From the NCBI GenBank assembly GCA_017443465.1, contig JAFRXO010000033.1, forward strand, positions 42,184 through 106,183: a stretch of DNA of 64,000 nucleotides, written 5' to 3'. Shown here one piece after another: positions 33,857 through 42,748 of the stretch. Both the position numbers and the translations under genes were made by a program. Source of the stretch: Bacteroidales bacterium (lineage in GTDB: Bacteria > Bacteroidota > Bacteroidia > Bacteroidales > UBA932). The notes under the pieces were generated by a model. It worked only from the letters and a program-made list of their open reading frames with translations. It had not been told where the DNA came from and did not search any database. Position 1 is the stretch's first letter. Every line of letters begins with the position of its first letter.

Positions 33857-36826
33857 ATGAACAGAAAGCTGTTTGCGGCCATCATCTTTTTCGCCGTTCT
33901 CTTCCCCTGCGCAGCCAGGTCCCAGGAAGGTCCGGACGACATGAGGCAGGCCGTGGTCCTTTACGAAAACGGTATGTATTCGCAGGCTCGTACCCTCTTT
34001 GACGGACTGGGCGCCGATCCTATAGCAAGAGCTTATTCCATAATGTGTTCCCAGAAGATGAAGTCGGAAGGGTACAAGTCTCTTGCCGGGGAATATGCCA
34101 TGCAGTATCCGTGGTCGGCGATGAAATCCAGGGTCTTCCTCCAGGGAGCCCTGAGTGAGTTCGAAGATGCGGACTATGAGAGCGCCCTGAGGGACTTCGG
34201 GAGCATCCCGGAGGGGAGCCTGAGGGAGGATGAAGTGGCCGAATACACTTTCAAGAAGGGTTACAGTCTTTTCTCCACAGGGGATTACGATTCGGCAGCG
34301 AAGGTGCTCCGGTCGATGGACTCCATCAAGCCGGGCGACTACACCATGCCTGCGAAATACACCCTGGGTTACATCCTTTACACCGGCAGGGACTTCAAGG
34401 AGGCTTTCAACTGCTTCAGGGAGACGGCGAACGATCCTCGTTTCGCCGACCAGTCGAAATACTACATGCTCGAGTGCCGTTTCATGGACAAGGACTACAA
34501 GTACGTGACGGACAACGCTGAAGCCATGTATGCCGCGGTTCCCGAAGACCGACGCCCCCATCTGGCCAGGATAATTTCCGAATCATACCTTGTCCGCGGG
34601 AATGCCGCCAAGGCCCGGGAATACTATGACAAGAATCTCAAGTCAGGGGATACGCCCAAGACCAGGACCGACTGGTTCTATTCCGGTTCTGTGCTTTACG
34701 CCGTCCATGACTGGAAGGGAGCCATCGACAGTTACAACAATGTCAAAGACAGGACTGATTCCCTTGGACAGATAGCCAGCTACAATCTTGCAGGTGCCTA
34801 TCTGGAGACCAAGAACAAGGTGGCTGCCCTGGGTGCGTTCAAGGAGGCTGCAGCCCTCTCTTTCGACAAGGGGATCCAGGAAGACGCCTGGTTCAACTGG
34901 GGTAAGCTGGCTTTCGACCTCAACCACGACCCCAAGCCCTTCGAGTCCTACATGGCCAAGTACAAGGACCTTGACAAGAATGATCTGATTTATAGTTACA
35001 TAGCACTTGCATCCCTGTACAACCACGATTACGCCGGTGCAGTAGAGGCATATGACAAGATCGACGAGTTGGACGACGACATGAAGTCCAACTATATGAA
35101 GGCCAATTATCTGCGTGCCAACCAGCTGATTTCCCAGGGTTCATGGAGGGATGCGGTCCCGTGCCTTCGCGCTGCGGCCTATTATTCGGACAAGCGTTCG
35201 ACTTTCAACCAGCTGTCCCGTTACTGGCTGGCCGAATCCTATTACCGCGACGGGAAATATGAAGACGCCAGGACTCTTTTCACCGACCTGTACAACAATT
35301 CCGCCCTTGACGGCAAACCGGAGGCCGAATCGATTCCTCTGAGCATCGCTTACTGCAACTTCGAGGAAGGGAACTGGGATGCCGCGGTCAAGTGGTTCGG
35401 CAATTATCTCGAGGGAGGCTCACAGGCCCACGCCAAGGAGGCTGCTGTCAGGATGGCCGACTGCGACTTCATCCAGGCCCGTTATCCCGCTGCAATCACC
35501 GGCTACCAGAAGGTCCTGGATTCTTACAAGTACGATGCGAACGACATTTATCCTTACTACCAGCAGGGTATAGCATATGGACTGAACGGCAGGAAAGACA
35601 AGAAGATAGAGGCCCTCTCAAGGGTGAAACAGGCTTCCGTGACCGCACCGCTCTGGTCAGAGGCGATGTATGAGCTCGGCCGTGCATATGTGGATGCGGG
35701 GAAGACCGCGGATGCAAGGGACTGCTTCAATTCCTTGAGGACCTATTCCCGCGACACAACCTTCATCGCCGGTTCCCTGATAGAACTCGGAATGGTGGCG
35801 CGCAACGCTTCCAGATATGATGAGGCGCTGGGTTATTACAAGCAGGTTGTGAAAGACATGCCGGGAACCGACTTCTCGAACAATGCCATGCTTGCCATCG
35901 AGTCGATCTACACATCCCAGGGCCGCACTGACGATTACCTGGCATATGTGGAGAGCCTCGGAGGTGGTGCAACCAAGTCCGACGCCGAGAAGGAGTCCCT
36001 GTATTTCAGCTCTGCCGAGCAGATATTCATGAACGGGAATTACCAGAAAGCCCTGGTGGCCCTCCAGACCTACCAGTCCAGATATCCTTCAGGGGAGAAA
36101 AACTCCCAGGCTGACTTCTACATCGCCGAATGCTATCGTCTGACCGGGCAGAAGGAGCAGGCTTGCGACTATTACTCCCGTGTCATGAAAACCGGAGCCA
36201 AAGGCTCTACCGCTGAACTTGCAGCCCTCCATTACGGCGACCTGTCATATGGCTTGGAACACTGGGCTGAAGCATATGACGGCTACAGGTTCCTCAGGGA
36301 CAATGCGGTCATAGCAGAGAACAAGACTGCGGCGGCGGTGGGTATGATGCGATCGGCCTACTCCGCCAAGGATTTCAGGGAGGCGATTTCCTGCGCCAAT
36401 TCGGTGTCCGCCCTTTCCGGTGCGGGTGACGCCCTCAAGAGGGAAGCCGATTACATCAAGGCCAAATCCTACCTTGGCAACAGTGACCGCGACAACGCCT
36501 TCGCAATACTCGAGAAACTCAGCGCCAAGCCTTCAACCGACGAAGGTGCGGAAGCAACCTGGCTGATCATCCAGGACCTCTACGACAGGGGAGAATTCGA
36601 CAAGGTCGAGGACCGTGTGTACAAGTTCGCTTCCGCGGCCCCGAACCAGTCCTACTGGCTCGCCAAGAGTTATATCACCCTTGGAGACACATTTGCCGAG
36701 ACTGACAAATACAAACAGGCGAAAGCTACCTTCGAGAGCATCAGGGACGGCTACAGGGGGGACGATGATGTCCTTGACAACGTGAATATGAGACTTGCCA
36801 GACTGGCCAAAATTACGGAGGAGTAA
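33857..36826 (+). CDS. Exported tetratricopeptide-repeat protein
   Basis: The 989-residue protein has a signal peptide (MNRKLFAAIIFFAVLFPCAA) and is otherwise built of alpha-helical TPR-like repeats through its whole length, for example AGAYLETKNKVAALGAFKEA and FYIAECYRLTGQKEQACDYY. It is predicted to be periplasmic and to mediate protein-protein contacts. Enzymatic motifs are absent. The next gene, an outer-membrane barrel-like protein, begins 4 bases after its stop, so the two very likely work together. I do not recognise a named system. Confidence 0.82.
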   Translation: MNRKLFAAIIFFAVLFPCAARSQEGPDDMRQAVVLYENGMYSQARTLFDGLGADPIARAYSIMCSQKMKSEGYKSLAGEYAMQYPWSAMKSRVFLQGALSEFEDADYESALRDFGSIPEGSLREDEVAEYTFKKGYSLFSTGDYDSAAKVLRSMDSIKPGDYTMPAKYTLGYILYTGRDFKEAFNCFRETANDPRFADQSKYYMLECRFMDKDYKYVTDNAEAMYAAVPEDRRPHLARIISESYLVRGNAAKAREYYDKNLKSGDTPKTRTDWFYSGSVLYAVHDWKGAIDSYNNVKDRTDSLGQIASYNLAGAYLETKNKVAALGAFKEAAALSFDKGIQEDAWFNWGKLAFDLNHDPKPFESYMAKYKDLDKNDLIYSYIALASLYNHDYAGAVEAYDKIDELDDDMKSNYMKANYLRANQLISQGSWRDAVPCLRAAAYYSDKRSTFNQLSRYWLAESYYRDGKYEDARTLFTDLYNNSALDGKPEAESIPLSIAYCNFEEGNWDAAVKWFGNYLEGGSQAHAKEAAVRMADCDFIQARYPAAITGYQKVLDSYKYDANDIYPYYQQGIAYGLNGRKDKKIEALSRVKQASVTAPLWSEAMYELGRAYVDAGKTADARDCFNSLRTYSRDTTFIAGSLIELGMVARNASRYDEALGYYKQVVKDMPGTDFSNNAMLAIESIYTSQGRTDDYLAYVESLGGGATKSDAEKESLYFSSAEQIFMNGNYQKALVALQTYQSRYPSGEKNSQADFYIAECYRLTGQKEQACDYYSRVMKTGAKGSTAELAALHYGDLSYGLEHWAEAYDGYRFLRDNAVIAENKTAAAVGMMRSAYSAKDFREAISCANSVSALSGAGDALKREADYIKAKSYLGNSDRDNAFAILEKLSAKPSTDEGAEATWLIIQDLYDRGEFDKVEDRVYKFASAAPNQSYWLAKSYITLGDTFAETDKYKQAKATFESIRDGYRGDDDVLDNVNMRLARLAKITEE

Positions 36827-36830
36827 GCAT

Positions 36831-38585
36831 ATGAAAATCAGGTTATTCACTGCGGCCGCAGCCGCCATGGCGATTTCAGCGGGACTCTCCGCCCAGAATA
36901 TCAATCCTACCGTTGAGGTAGTTAACACATATGAGGGCCGCTTGCTTGAGGTCCACAAGCCTGTCAGCGAGATGGCTGTCCCGGACTCCCTCCTGACTTT
37001 CCGGCTCGACTTCGACTATGACGTCTTCGACACTCCCTACAAGGGGGCATATGATTTCGAGCCCTATCTGATCAGCATGCATCCTACCGAGAGCGTCGCT
37101 CCGCGCAAGTTCTTCCTCAAGGCCGGTGCGGGTTACACTCTCCGTCCCTCCATGGGCTTCGTGTACAGCACTCCGGCAAAGGGATTCCAGTGGGATGTAT
37201 ATGGCTCTTTCAACTCCTATTTCGGGGACTATCACAGGATTGCATATGATTCCGGGAAACTCGATGCCGACGGAGGAAAATGGAACGGACGCGACATGGC
37301 CGCACGTGTAGGCTTCAACGGCCTCAAGGAGTGGAAAGGTTCCGTCCTGAAGTTCGGCGCGGCATATGACAATCTCTCTACCAAGGACTGGAGGAACTCC
37401 AAGTCTTCCAATGGCGGGATGGCGTTCGCCCGTATGCGTACCACCCAGGCTGTTCCTGGCAGTTTCTACTATGACGGCACCCTGAGGTTCTCTTACAAGT
37501 CGGATGCTCAGAAGACTTCCATGCTGGAAGGTCATCCCGGTCTTGGGGAGGGCCTTGTTACCCTCGGAGGTGAACTGGGTCCGGTGCTTGATGCATCTAC
37601 CCGCCTTCTTTTCGGCGTAAACGTGGACATGGCGATGTATTCCGGCCTGCTTTCTTCTTTCGCAGGCAGGCTTGCCCTTACCCCAAAATATGTCTTCAAC
37701 CGCGACCGCTGGAATTTCAGCCTCGGTCTCTCGCTGAGCACCCTTGTGCACAGCGACGACACCCGCTCCGTCCTGGCCGCATATGAGAACCACACCCACA
37801 AGGGACAGTTCATCTATCCTATGGTTAATGTGGAGTTCTCCGCGATCCCGGAAAAGCTGGCCCTCTACGCGAGCGCCACTGGAGGGGATGACATAAATGC
37901 CTATTCTTCCATACAGGAAGGCAACCATCATTTCGATCCTCTCTTCGGACTTGGCTTCGGTCCTCTTCTGGACAACACTTCGGAGCGTATAAATGTCCGC
38001 ATAGGAGCCAAAGGAGGAGTCAAGTCAAGGCTTCATTATGAAGTCTTCGGCGGAGTCTCGGCAAAGGCCAATGCTCCGATGGAGATGGCATATGAACTTG
38101 ACGGACTGATGACTCCCGGGCTCATATATCATGATATGACCCTCTATTATGCGGGGACCAGGCTGAATCTCGAGACTAATCTGGTGGATGCCGGGCTGAA
38201 TGCGGCTTTCAAGGGCAGCAGCCTCCAGAATTCCACTGATTATGACTATGGATTCCTGCCTTCAAAGATCAGCGGTGACGTCTATTTCCGTTACAAATGG
38301 CAGGACCGTCTGTCCGCCGGATTCGATGCCGGATTCGCCTCCTCGCGCAAGGGCTGCGTCAAGACCGGCTCCGACACTGATTTCGACGGAGAGATAGAAT
38401 ATACAGGCAATCCGGCTACCATACCCGGATGGCTCGACCTCGGAATAGGGGCACAGTACCGTCTGAACAAGCGTCTGGGATTCTGGATCAGGGGAGGGAA
38501 CCTCCTCGGACAGAAGATCCAGCGCAATGTCCTCTACGCTGAAAAGGGCGTTTCCGTGACGGGAGGAGTGATTGTCAACCTCTAG
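36831..38585 (+). CDS. Outer-membrane barrel-like protein, partner of the TPR protein
   Basis: The 584-residue protein has a signal peptide (MKIRLFTAAAAAMAISAGLS) and a sequence rich in alternating aromatic and polar residues with strand-turn patterns (GAGYTLRPSMGFVYS, GIGAQYRLNKRLGFWIRGGN) typical of outer-membrane barrels. It ends in VTGGVIVNL. It resembles the short TonB-receptor-like proteins of Bacteroidota, but has no clear TonB box or plug. The start is in a CATATG; the frame is open 12 codons further upstream but overlaps the TPR gene. The gyrB promoter lies at its 3' end. Confidence 0.75.
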   Translation: MKIRLFTAAAAAMAISAGLSAQNINPTVEVVNTYEGRLLEVHKPVSEMAVPDSLLTFRLDFDYDVFDTPYKGAYDFEPYLISMHPTESVAPRKFFLKAGAGYTLRPSMGFVYSTPAKGFQWDVYGSFNSYFGDYHRIAYDSGKLDADGGKWNGRDMAARVGFNGLKEWKGSVLKFGAAYDNLSTKDWRNSKSSNGGMAFARMRTTQAVPGSFYYDGTLRFSYKSDAQKTSMLEGHPGLGEGLVTLGGELGPVLDASTRLLFGVNVDMAMYSGLLSSFAGRLALTPKYVFNRDRWNFSLGLSLSTLVHSDDTRSVLAAYENHTHKGQFIYPMVNVEFSAIPEKLALYASATGGDDINAYSSIQEGNHHFDPLFGLGFGPLLDNTSERINVRIGAKGGVKSRLHYEVFGGVSAKANAPMEMAYELDGLMTPGLIYHDMTLYYAGTRLNLETNLVDAGLNAAFKGSSLQNSTDYDYGFLPSKISGDVYFRYKWQDRLSAGFDAGFASSRKGCVKTGSDTDFDGEIEYTGNPATIPGWLDLGIGAQYRLNKRLGFWIRGGNLLGQKIQRNVLYAEKGVSVTGGVIVNL

Positions 38586-38602
38586 GAAATTTAGTATCTT
38601 TG
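38571..38602 (+). promoter_or_regulatory. Promoter of gyrB
   Basis: ATTG (38571-38574), 20-base spacer, TATCTTTG (38595-38602). The -7 box is a full match and the -33 box is one base off TTTG. The leader is about 20 bases. Confidence 0.7.
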
Positions 38603-38626
38603 CAAGATTGTAAAATTTAGAAATAC

Positions 38627-40636
38627 ATGCCAGAAACTGAAAGAATGAAAGCCGCGGAAGAACAGTATTCCGCAAGTAGCATACAGGTGCTGGAAGGACT
38701 TGAAGCTGTGCGCAAAAGGCCTTCGATGTACATCGGAGACATAGGTGAGAGGGGACTCCATCATCTGGTTTATGAGGTAGTGGACAACTCCATCGATGAA
38801 GCCATGGCTGGCTTCTGCGACCGTATCGATGTGACGATTCTCCATGACAACTCCATCGAGGTCAGGGACAACGGACGTGGAATTCCGGTCGGAATGCATC
38901 CCAAGGAGCACCGCGACGCCCTCGAGGTCGTCATGACCGTCCTTCATGCCGGAGGTAAATTCAGCAAGAAGAATTATCAGGTTTCCGGAGGTCTGCACGG
39001 AGTAGGTGTCTCCTGCGTCAATGCCCTTTCTGACAGCCTTACCGCGGAAGTCCACCGTGACGGAAAGGTCTATTCCCAACAGTACAGCAAGGGAAAACCC
39101 GTGACCCCGGTAGTCCAGACAGGAACATGCGAAGATACAGGGACTGTCATCACCTTCCATCCGGATCCGGAGGTGTTCAAGGTAACGACTGTCTATAAGT
39201 ACGATACCCTTGCCAACAGGCTCCGTGAACTGTCCTTCCTCAACAAGGGAGTCACCATCAGCCTCGAAGACCACAGGCAGCTGGTGGATGAGTTCATCAC
39301 CACTCCGGACGGGGAGTCCAAGGCGACCGGGAAGCAGGTCTGGCGTCACGACGAATTCTATTCCAGCGAAGGCCTTAAGGAATTCATCAACTACATCGAT
39401 GCCGGGATCCAGAAGCTCATCCCCGATCCCATATGCGTGAATTCCGACAAGATCATCCCGATAGACATCGCGCTCCAGTACAATACCGGCTACAGCGAGA
39501 AGGTCTATTCATATGTCAACAACATCAACACCATCGAGGGCGGAACCCATCTTCAGGGTTTCAAGATGGGACTCGTAAGGGCTCTGAAGAACTATGCCGA
39601 GAAGAACAACCTCTTCGCGAAGCTCAAGGGAGACCTGGCGCAGGAGGACTATCGCGAGGGCCTCACCGCCATCGTGTCAGTAAAGGTGCTTGAACCTCAG
39701 TTCGAGGGCCAGACCAAGACCAAGCTCGGAAACAGCGAAGTTACTTCAGCCGTATCCCAGGCTACTGCGGCGGCTATCGACCAGTATCTTGAGGAGCATC
39801 CCAAGGAGGCCAAGCTCATAATCGAGAAAATCGTCCTTGCAGCCACAGCGCGCAATGCCGCACGCAAGGCACGTGAGATGGTGCAGCGCAAGACCGTCAT
39901 GTCGGGAGCCGGAATGCCCGGAAAGCTGGCTGACTGCTCTGAGAACAATCCCGAGAAGTGCGAGATCTTCCTTGTCGAGGGAGATTCCGCAGGCGGTACC
40001 GCCAAGCAGGGCCGTGACCGCCGCATCCAGGCCATCCTGCCCCTCAGGGGTAAGATCCTCAATGTGGAGAAAGCCGCCGGAGACAGGGCCTTCGAGTCCC
40101 AGGAGATCCGCAACATCTACACTGCTCTCGGAGTAACTGTGGCGCAGGAAGATGAGAATGGCGTGAAACGCATGGACCTCAGCAGGCTCCGTTATCACAA
40201 GGTCATCATAATGACCGATGCCGATGTCGACGGAAGCCACATCGCCTGCCTGATCCTCACATTCTTCTTCCGTTATATGTATGACCTTATCAGCAACGGT
40301 TACGTCTATCTGGCTACTCCGCCGCTGTATCTGGTCAAGAAGGGCGGCGAGGAGGTGTACTGCTGGACAGACCAGCAGCGTGCCGAGGCTACTGCCCGTC
40401 TTGGGCGCGGTTCCGACAAGGGTGTCACCGTCCAGAGGTACAAGGGTCTGGGAGAGATGTCCGACCAGCAGCTTTGGGACACCACCATGGATCCGACCAA
40501 GAGGCGTCTCCGCAAGATCACCATCGAGAATGCGCAGGAAGCCGACAGGACCTTCACCATGCTGATGGGCGATGATGTCCCGCCACGCAGGCAGTTCATT
40601 GAAGAAAATGCACATTACGCTAATATTGACGCATAA
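38627..40636 (+). CDS. gyrB: DNA gyrase subunit B
   Basis: The 669-residue type II topoisomerase ATPase subunit has the GHKL motifs VVDNSIDEAMAG, DNGRGIPVGMHP and GLHGVGVSCVNALS. The TOPRIM motifs EGDSAGG and DADVDGSHI and the PSMYIGD signature are also present. The phylum's ParE-like proteins are shorter and differ in the C-terminus, so GyrB is preferred. It supplies ATP-driven strand passage with GyrA, which is not in the window. Confidence 0.95.
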   Translation: MPETERMKAAEEQYSASSIQVLEGLEAVRKRPSMYIGDIGERGLHHLVYEVVDNSIDEAMAGFCDRIDVTILHDNSIEVRDNGRGIPVGMHPKEHRDALEVVMTVLHAGGKFSKKNYQVSGGLHGVGVSCVNALSDSLTAEVHRDGKVYSQQYSKGKPVTPVVQTGTCEDTGTVITFHPDPEVFKVTTVYKYDTLANRLRELSFLNKGVTISLEDHRQLVDEFITTPDGESKATGKQVWRHDEFYSSEGLKEFINYIDAGIQKLIPDPICVNSDKIIPIDIALQYNTGYSEKVYSYVNNINTIEGGTHLQGFKMGLVRALKNYAEKNNLFAKLKGDLAQEDYREGLTAIVSVKVLEPQFEGQTKTKLGNSEVTSAVSQATAAAIDQYLEEHPKEAKLIIEKIVLAATARNAARKAREMVQRKTVMSGAGMPGKLADCSENNPEKCEIFLVEGDSAGGTAKQGRDRRIQAILPLRGKILNVEKAAGDRAFESQEIRNIYTALGVTVAQEDENGVKRMDLSRLRYHKVIIMTDADVDGSHIACLILTFFFRYMYDLISNGYVYLATPPLYLVKKGGEEVYCWTDQQRAEATARLGRGSDKGVTVQRYKGLGEMSDQQLWDTTMDPTKRRLRKITIENAQEADRTFTMLMGDDVPPRRQFIEENAHYANIDA

Positions 40637-40647
40637 ATACAATCACC

Positions 40648-41913
40648 ATGTACTCAGACATTTTTGACAGGATTGAGCAGGGTTCGGCCGGTCCGATCGG
40701 ACAGTATTTCCAGCAAGGTTTCGGCTATTACATGTACCCCCGTCTTGAGGGTGAACTGGGCCCGCATATGACTTTCAACGGGATCCCGGTCCTCAACTGG
40801 AGCCTTAACAACTACCTCGGCCTGGCCAATCACCCGGAAGTCCGCAAAGTGGACGGTGAGGCTGCGACGAAATGGGGCCTGGCTTATCCTATGGGATCAA
40901 GGATGCTTTCGGGGCACACCCGCGAGCATGAGAGGCTGGAGAAGATGTTCGCCGATTTCGAGAAGAAGGAAGACGCATTCCTCTTCAATTTCGGCTACCA
41001 GGGCATAGTTTCCACCATCGACGCGCTCACAGGCCGTCATGACGTGATTGTCTATGATGCCGAGTGCCATGCATGCCTCCTCGACGGAATCCGTCTCCAC
41101 ATCGGAGAAAAGTACAAATTCCGTCACAATGACATAGTTGATTTCGAGAAGGTTCTCAAGAGGGCTGAGGCAGTCGCCAATGAAAATGGCGGCTGTGTCC
41201 TGGTCATCACCGAGGGCGTCTTCGGAATGACCGGTGCGATGGGTATCCTGAGCGACATAGTCGCCCTGAAGGAAAAATATCCTTTCCGTTTCATGATTGA
41301 CGATGCCCACGGTTTCGGACTTATGGGAGAGCATGGACGCGGAACTTCCGAGGAGCAGCACTGCATGGACGGAGTGGACCTCTACATCGGCGCCTTCGCC
41401 AAGAGCATGGCTTCCATAGGCGGTTTCGTGGCCGGTCCCCGTGCCATAATCAATTATCTCAGGGGGAACCTGCGCAGCCAGATGTACGCCAAGAGCCTTC
41501 CGATGGCATTCGTGCTCGGCAACATCAAGCGTATGGAAATAATCGATTCTCCCGAGGGAGACGCCCTCCGTGCAAAGTGCAAGGAGATCACCCATGCGAT
41601 CCAGAAGGGTTTCCTCGAGGAAGGATTCGACATCGGCGAGGCCCAGGCCTGCGTGACCCCGGTCCACATCAAGGGCGGTATCGGACAGGCTACCAAGATG
41701 GCCAAGGACCTGAGGGAGAATTACCGTATCTTCTGCTCTATGGTAATCTATCCCGTTATCCCGAAGGGAATGATCATCTTCAGGATCGTCTCCACTGCCG
41801 CCCACACCATGGAAGACGTGAAGTACACCCTGAATGCATTCAAGGAAATCAAGGCCAAGCTCGATGCCGGAGAATATGACGGCGAAGACATAGCCGCAAT
41901 GACCATCGACTAG
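40648..41913 (+). CDS. spt: Serine palmitoyltransferase-like alpha-oxoamine synthase
   Basis: The 421-residue PLP enzyme belongs to the alpha-oxoamine synthase family (SPT, KBL, BioF). The PLP lysine is Lys252 (GAFAKSMASIGGFVAG), and the substrate-binding region has NFGYQGIVSTIDALTG. Its N-terminus (SDIFDRIEQGSAGPIGQY) and length match the Bacteroidota serine palmitoyltransferase, which condenses serine with an acyl thioester to start sphingolipid synthesis. 2-amino-3-ketobutyrate ligase is the main alternative. A short-chain reductase follows 2 bases after its stop, as expected if the keto product is reduced next. Confidence 0.82.
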   Translation: MYSDIFDRIEQGSAGPIGQYFQQGFGYYMYPRLEGELGPHMTFNGIPVLNWSLNNYLGLANHPEVRKVDGEAATKWGLAYPMGSRMLSGHTREHERLEKMFADFEKKEDAFLFNFGYQGIVSTIDALTGRHDVIVYDAECHACLLDGIRLHIGEKYKFRHNDIVDFEKVLKRAEAVANENGGCVLVITEGVFGMTGAMGILSDIVALKEKYPFRFMIDDAHGFGLMGEHGRGTSEEQHCMDGVDLYIGAFAKSMASIGGFVAGPRAIINYLRGNLRSQMYAKSLPMAFVLGNIKRMEIIDSPEGDALRAKCKEITHAIQKGFLEEGFDIGEAQACVTPVHIKGGIGQATKMAKDLRENYRIFCSMVIYPVIPKGMIIFRIVSTAAHTMEDVKYTLNAFKEIKAKLDAGEYDGEDIAAMTID

Positions 41914-41915
41914 AA

Positions 41916-42740
41916 ATGACTGACAGTCAGTATTTCCAGGATAAGGTAGTAGTGGTTACCGGAGCCAGCTCGGGTATCGGGCTGGCCTGTGCCAGGCATT
42001 TCGGCAGTCTCGGCGCGAAGGTCGTGATGGCCGCTCGCAGGCAGGACAAGCTCCATGCAGAGGTTGCCAGCGTGTCTTCCGATCCCTCGAAGGTCCTTTG
42101 CGTCAAGTGCGACGTTACCGTCGAGGAGGACTGCAAAGCTCTCATCGATGCCGCTGTCAAGGCATATGGACGGATCGACGTGCTAGTGAACAATGCGGGC
42201 CTGTCGATGCGGGCCATGTTCAAGGACCTGGACCTTAAGGTGATACGTTCTCTTATGGACGTAAACTTCTGGGGGACTGTCTATTGCACCAAATATGCGC
42301 TGCCTTTCCTGCTGGAGAGCAAGGGCAGTGTCGTGGGAGTAATTTCCATTGCCGGATATTCCGCCCTTCCCGCGAGGACCGGCTACTCGGCTTCCAAATA
42401 TGCAGTGAGGGGCTTCCTTGACACTATCCGCATCGAACATATGAAGGATGGCCTCCATGTGCTCGTGTTCGCTCCGGGGTATACTTCTTCCAATGTGAGG
42501 AATGCCGCCCTTACAGCGGACGGTTCCCCGCAGGGAAGCACGCCGCTCGAGGAAGGGAAACTGATGAGCGCGGAGGAGTGTGCCTCGCATATGGCGAAGG
42601 CTATCCGCAAACGTGTCTCGCATATGACCCTGACAGGACTTGGAAAGGCTACTGTTCTGGCACACAACCTCTTCCCGGACCTTACGGACAAGCTGACCTA
42701 CAAATACATAGCCCGTGAAGCGGGCAGTCCCTTCAAATAG
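41916..42740 (+). CDS. Short-chain dehydrogenase/reductase, candidate 3-ketosphinganine reductase
   Basis: The 274-residue classical SDR has the nucleotide-binding TGASSGIG (residues 15-22), NNAG, and the catalytic Tyr157-x-x-x-Lys161 (GYSASK). Overall it resembles the DHRS7-like group. SDR specificity cannot be read from sequence, but it begins 2 bases after the serine-palmitoyltransferase-like gene. Reduction of 3-ketosphinganine to sphinganine is therefore the best guess from context. Confidence 0.75.
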   Translation: MTDSQYFQDKVVVVTGASSGIGLACARHFGSLGAKVVMAARRQDKLHAEVASVSSDPSKVLCVKCDVTVEEDCKALIDAAVKAYGRIDVLVNNAGLSMRAMFKDLDLKVIRSLMDVNFWGTVYCTKYALPFLLESKGSVVGVISIAGYSALPARTGYSASKYAVRGFLDTIRIEHMKDGLHVLVFAPGYTSSNVRNAALTADGSPQGSTPLEEGKLMSAEECASHMAKAIRKRVSHMTLTGLGKATVLAHNLFPDLTDKLTYKYIAREAGSPFK

Positions 42741-42748
42741 AGAACCAT

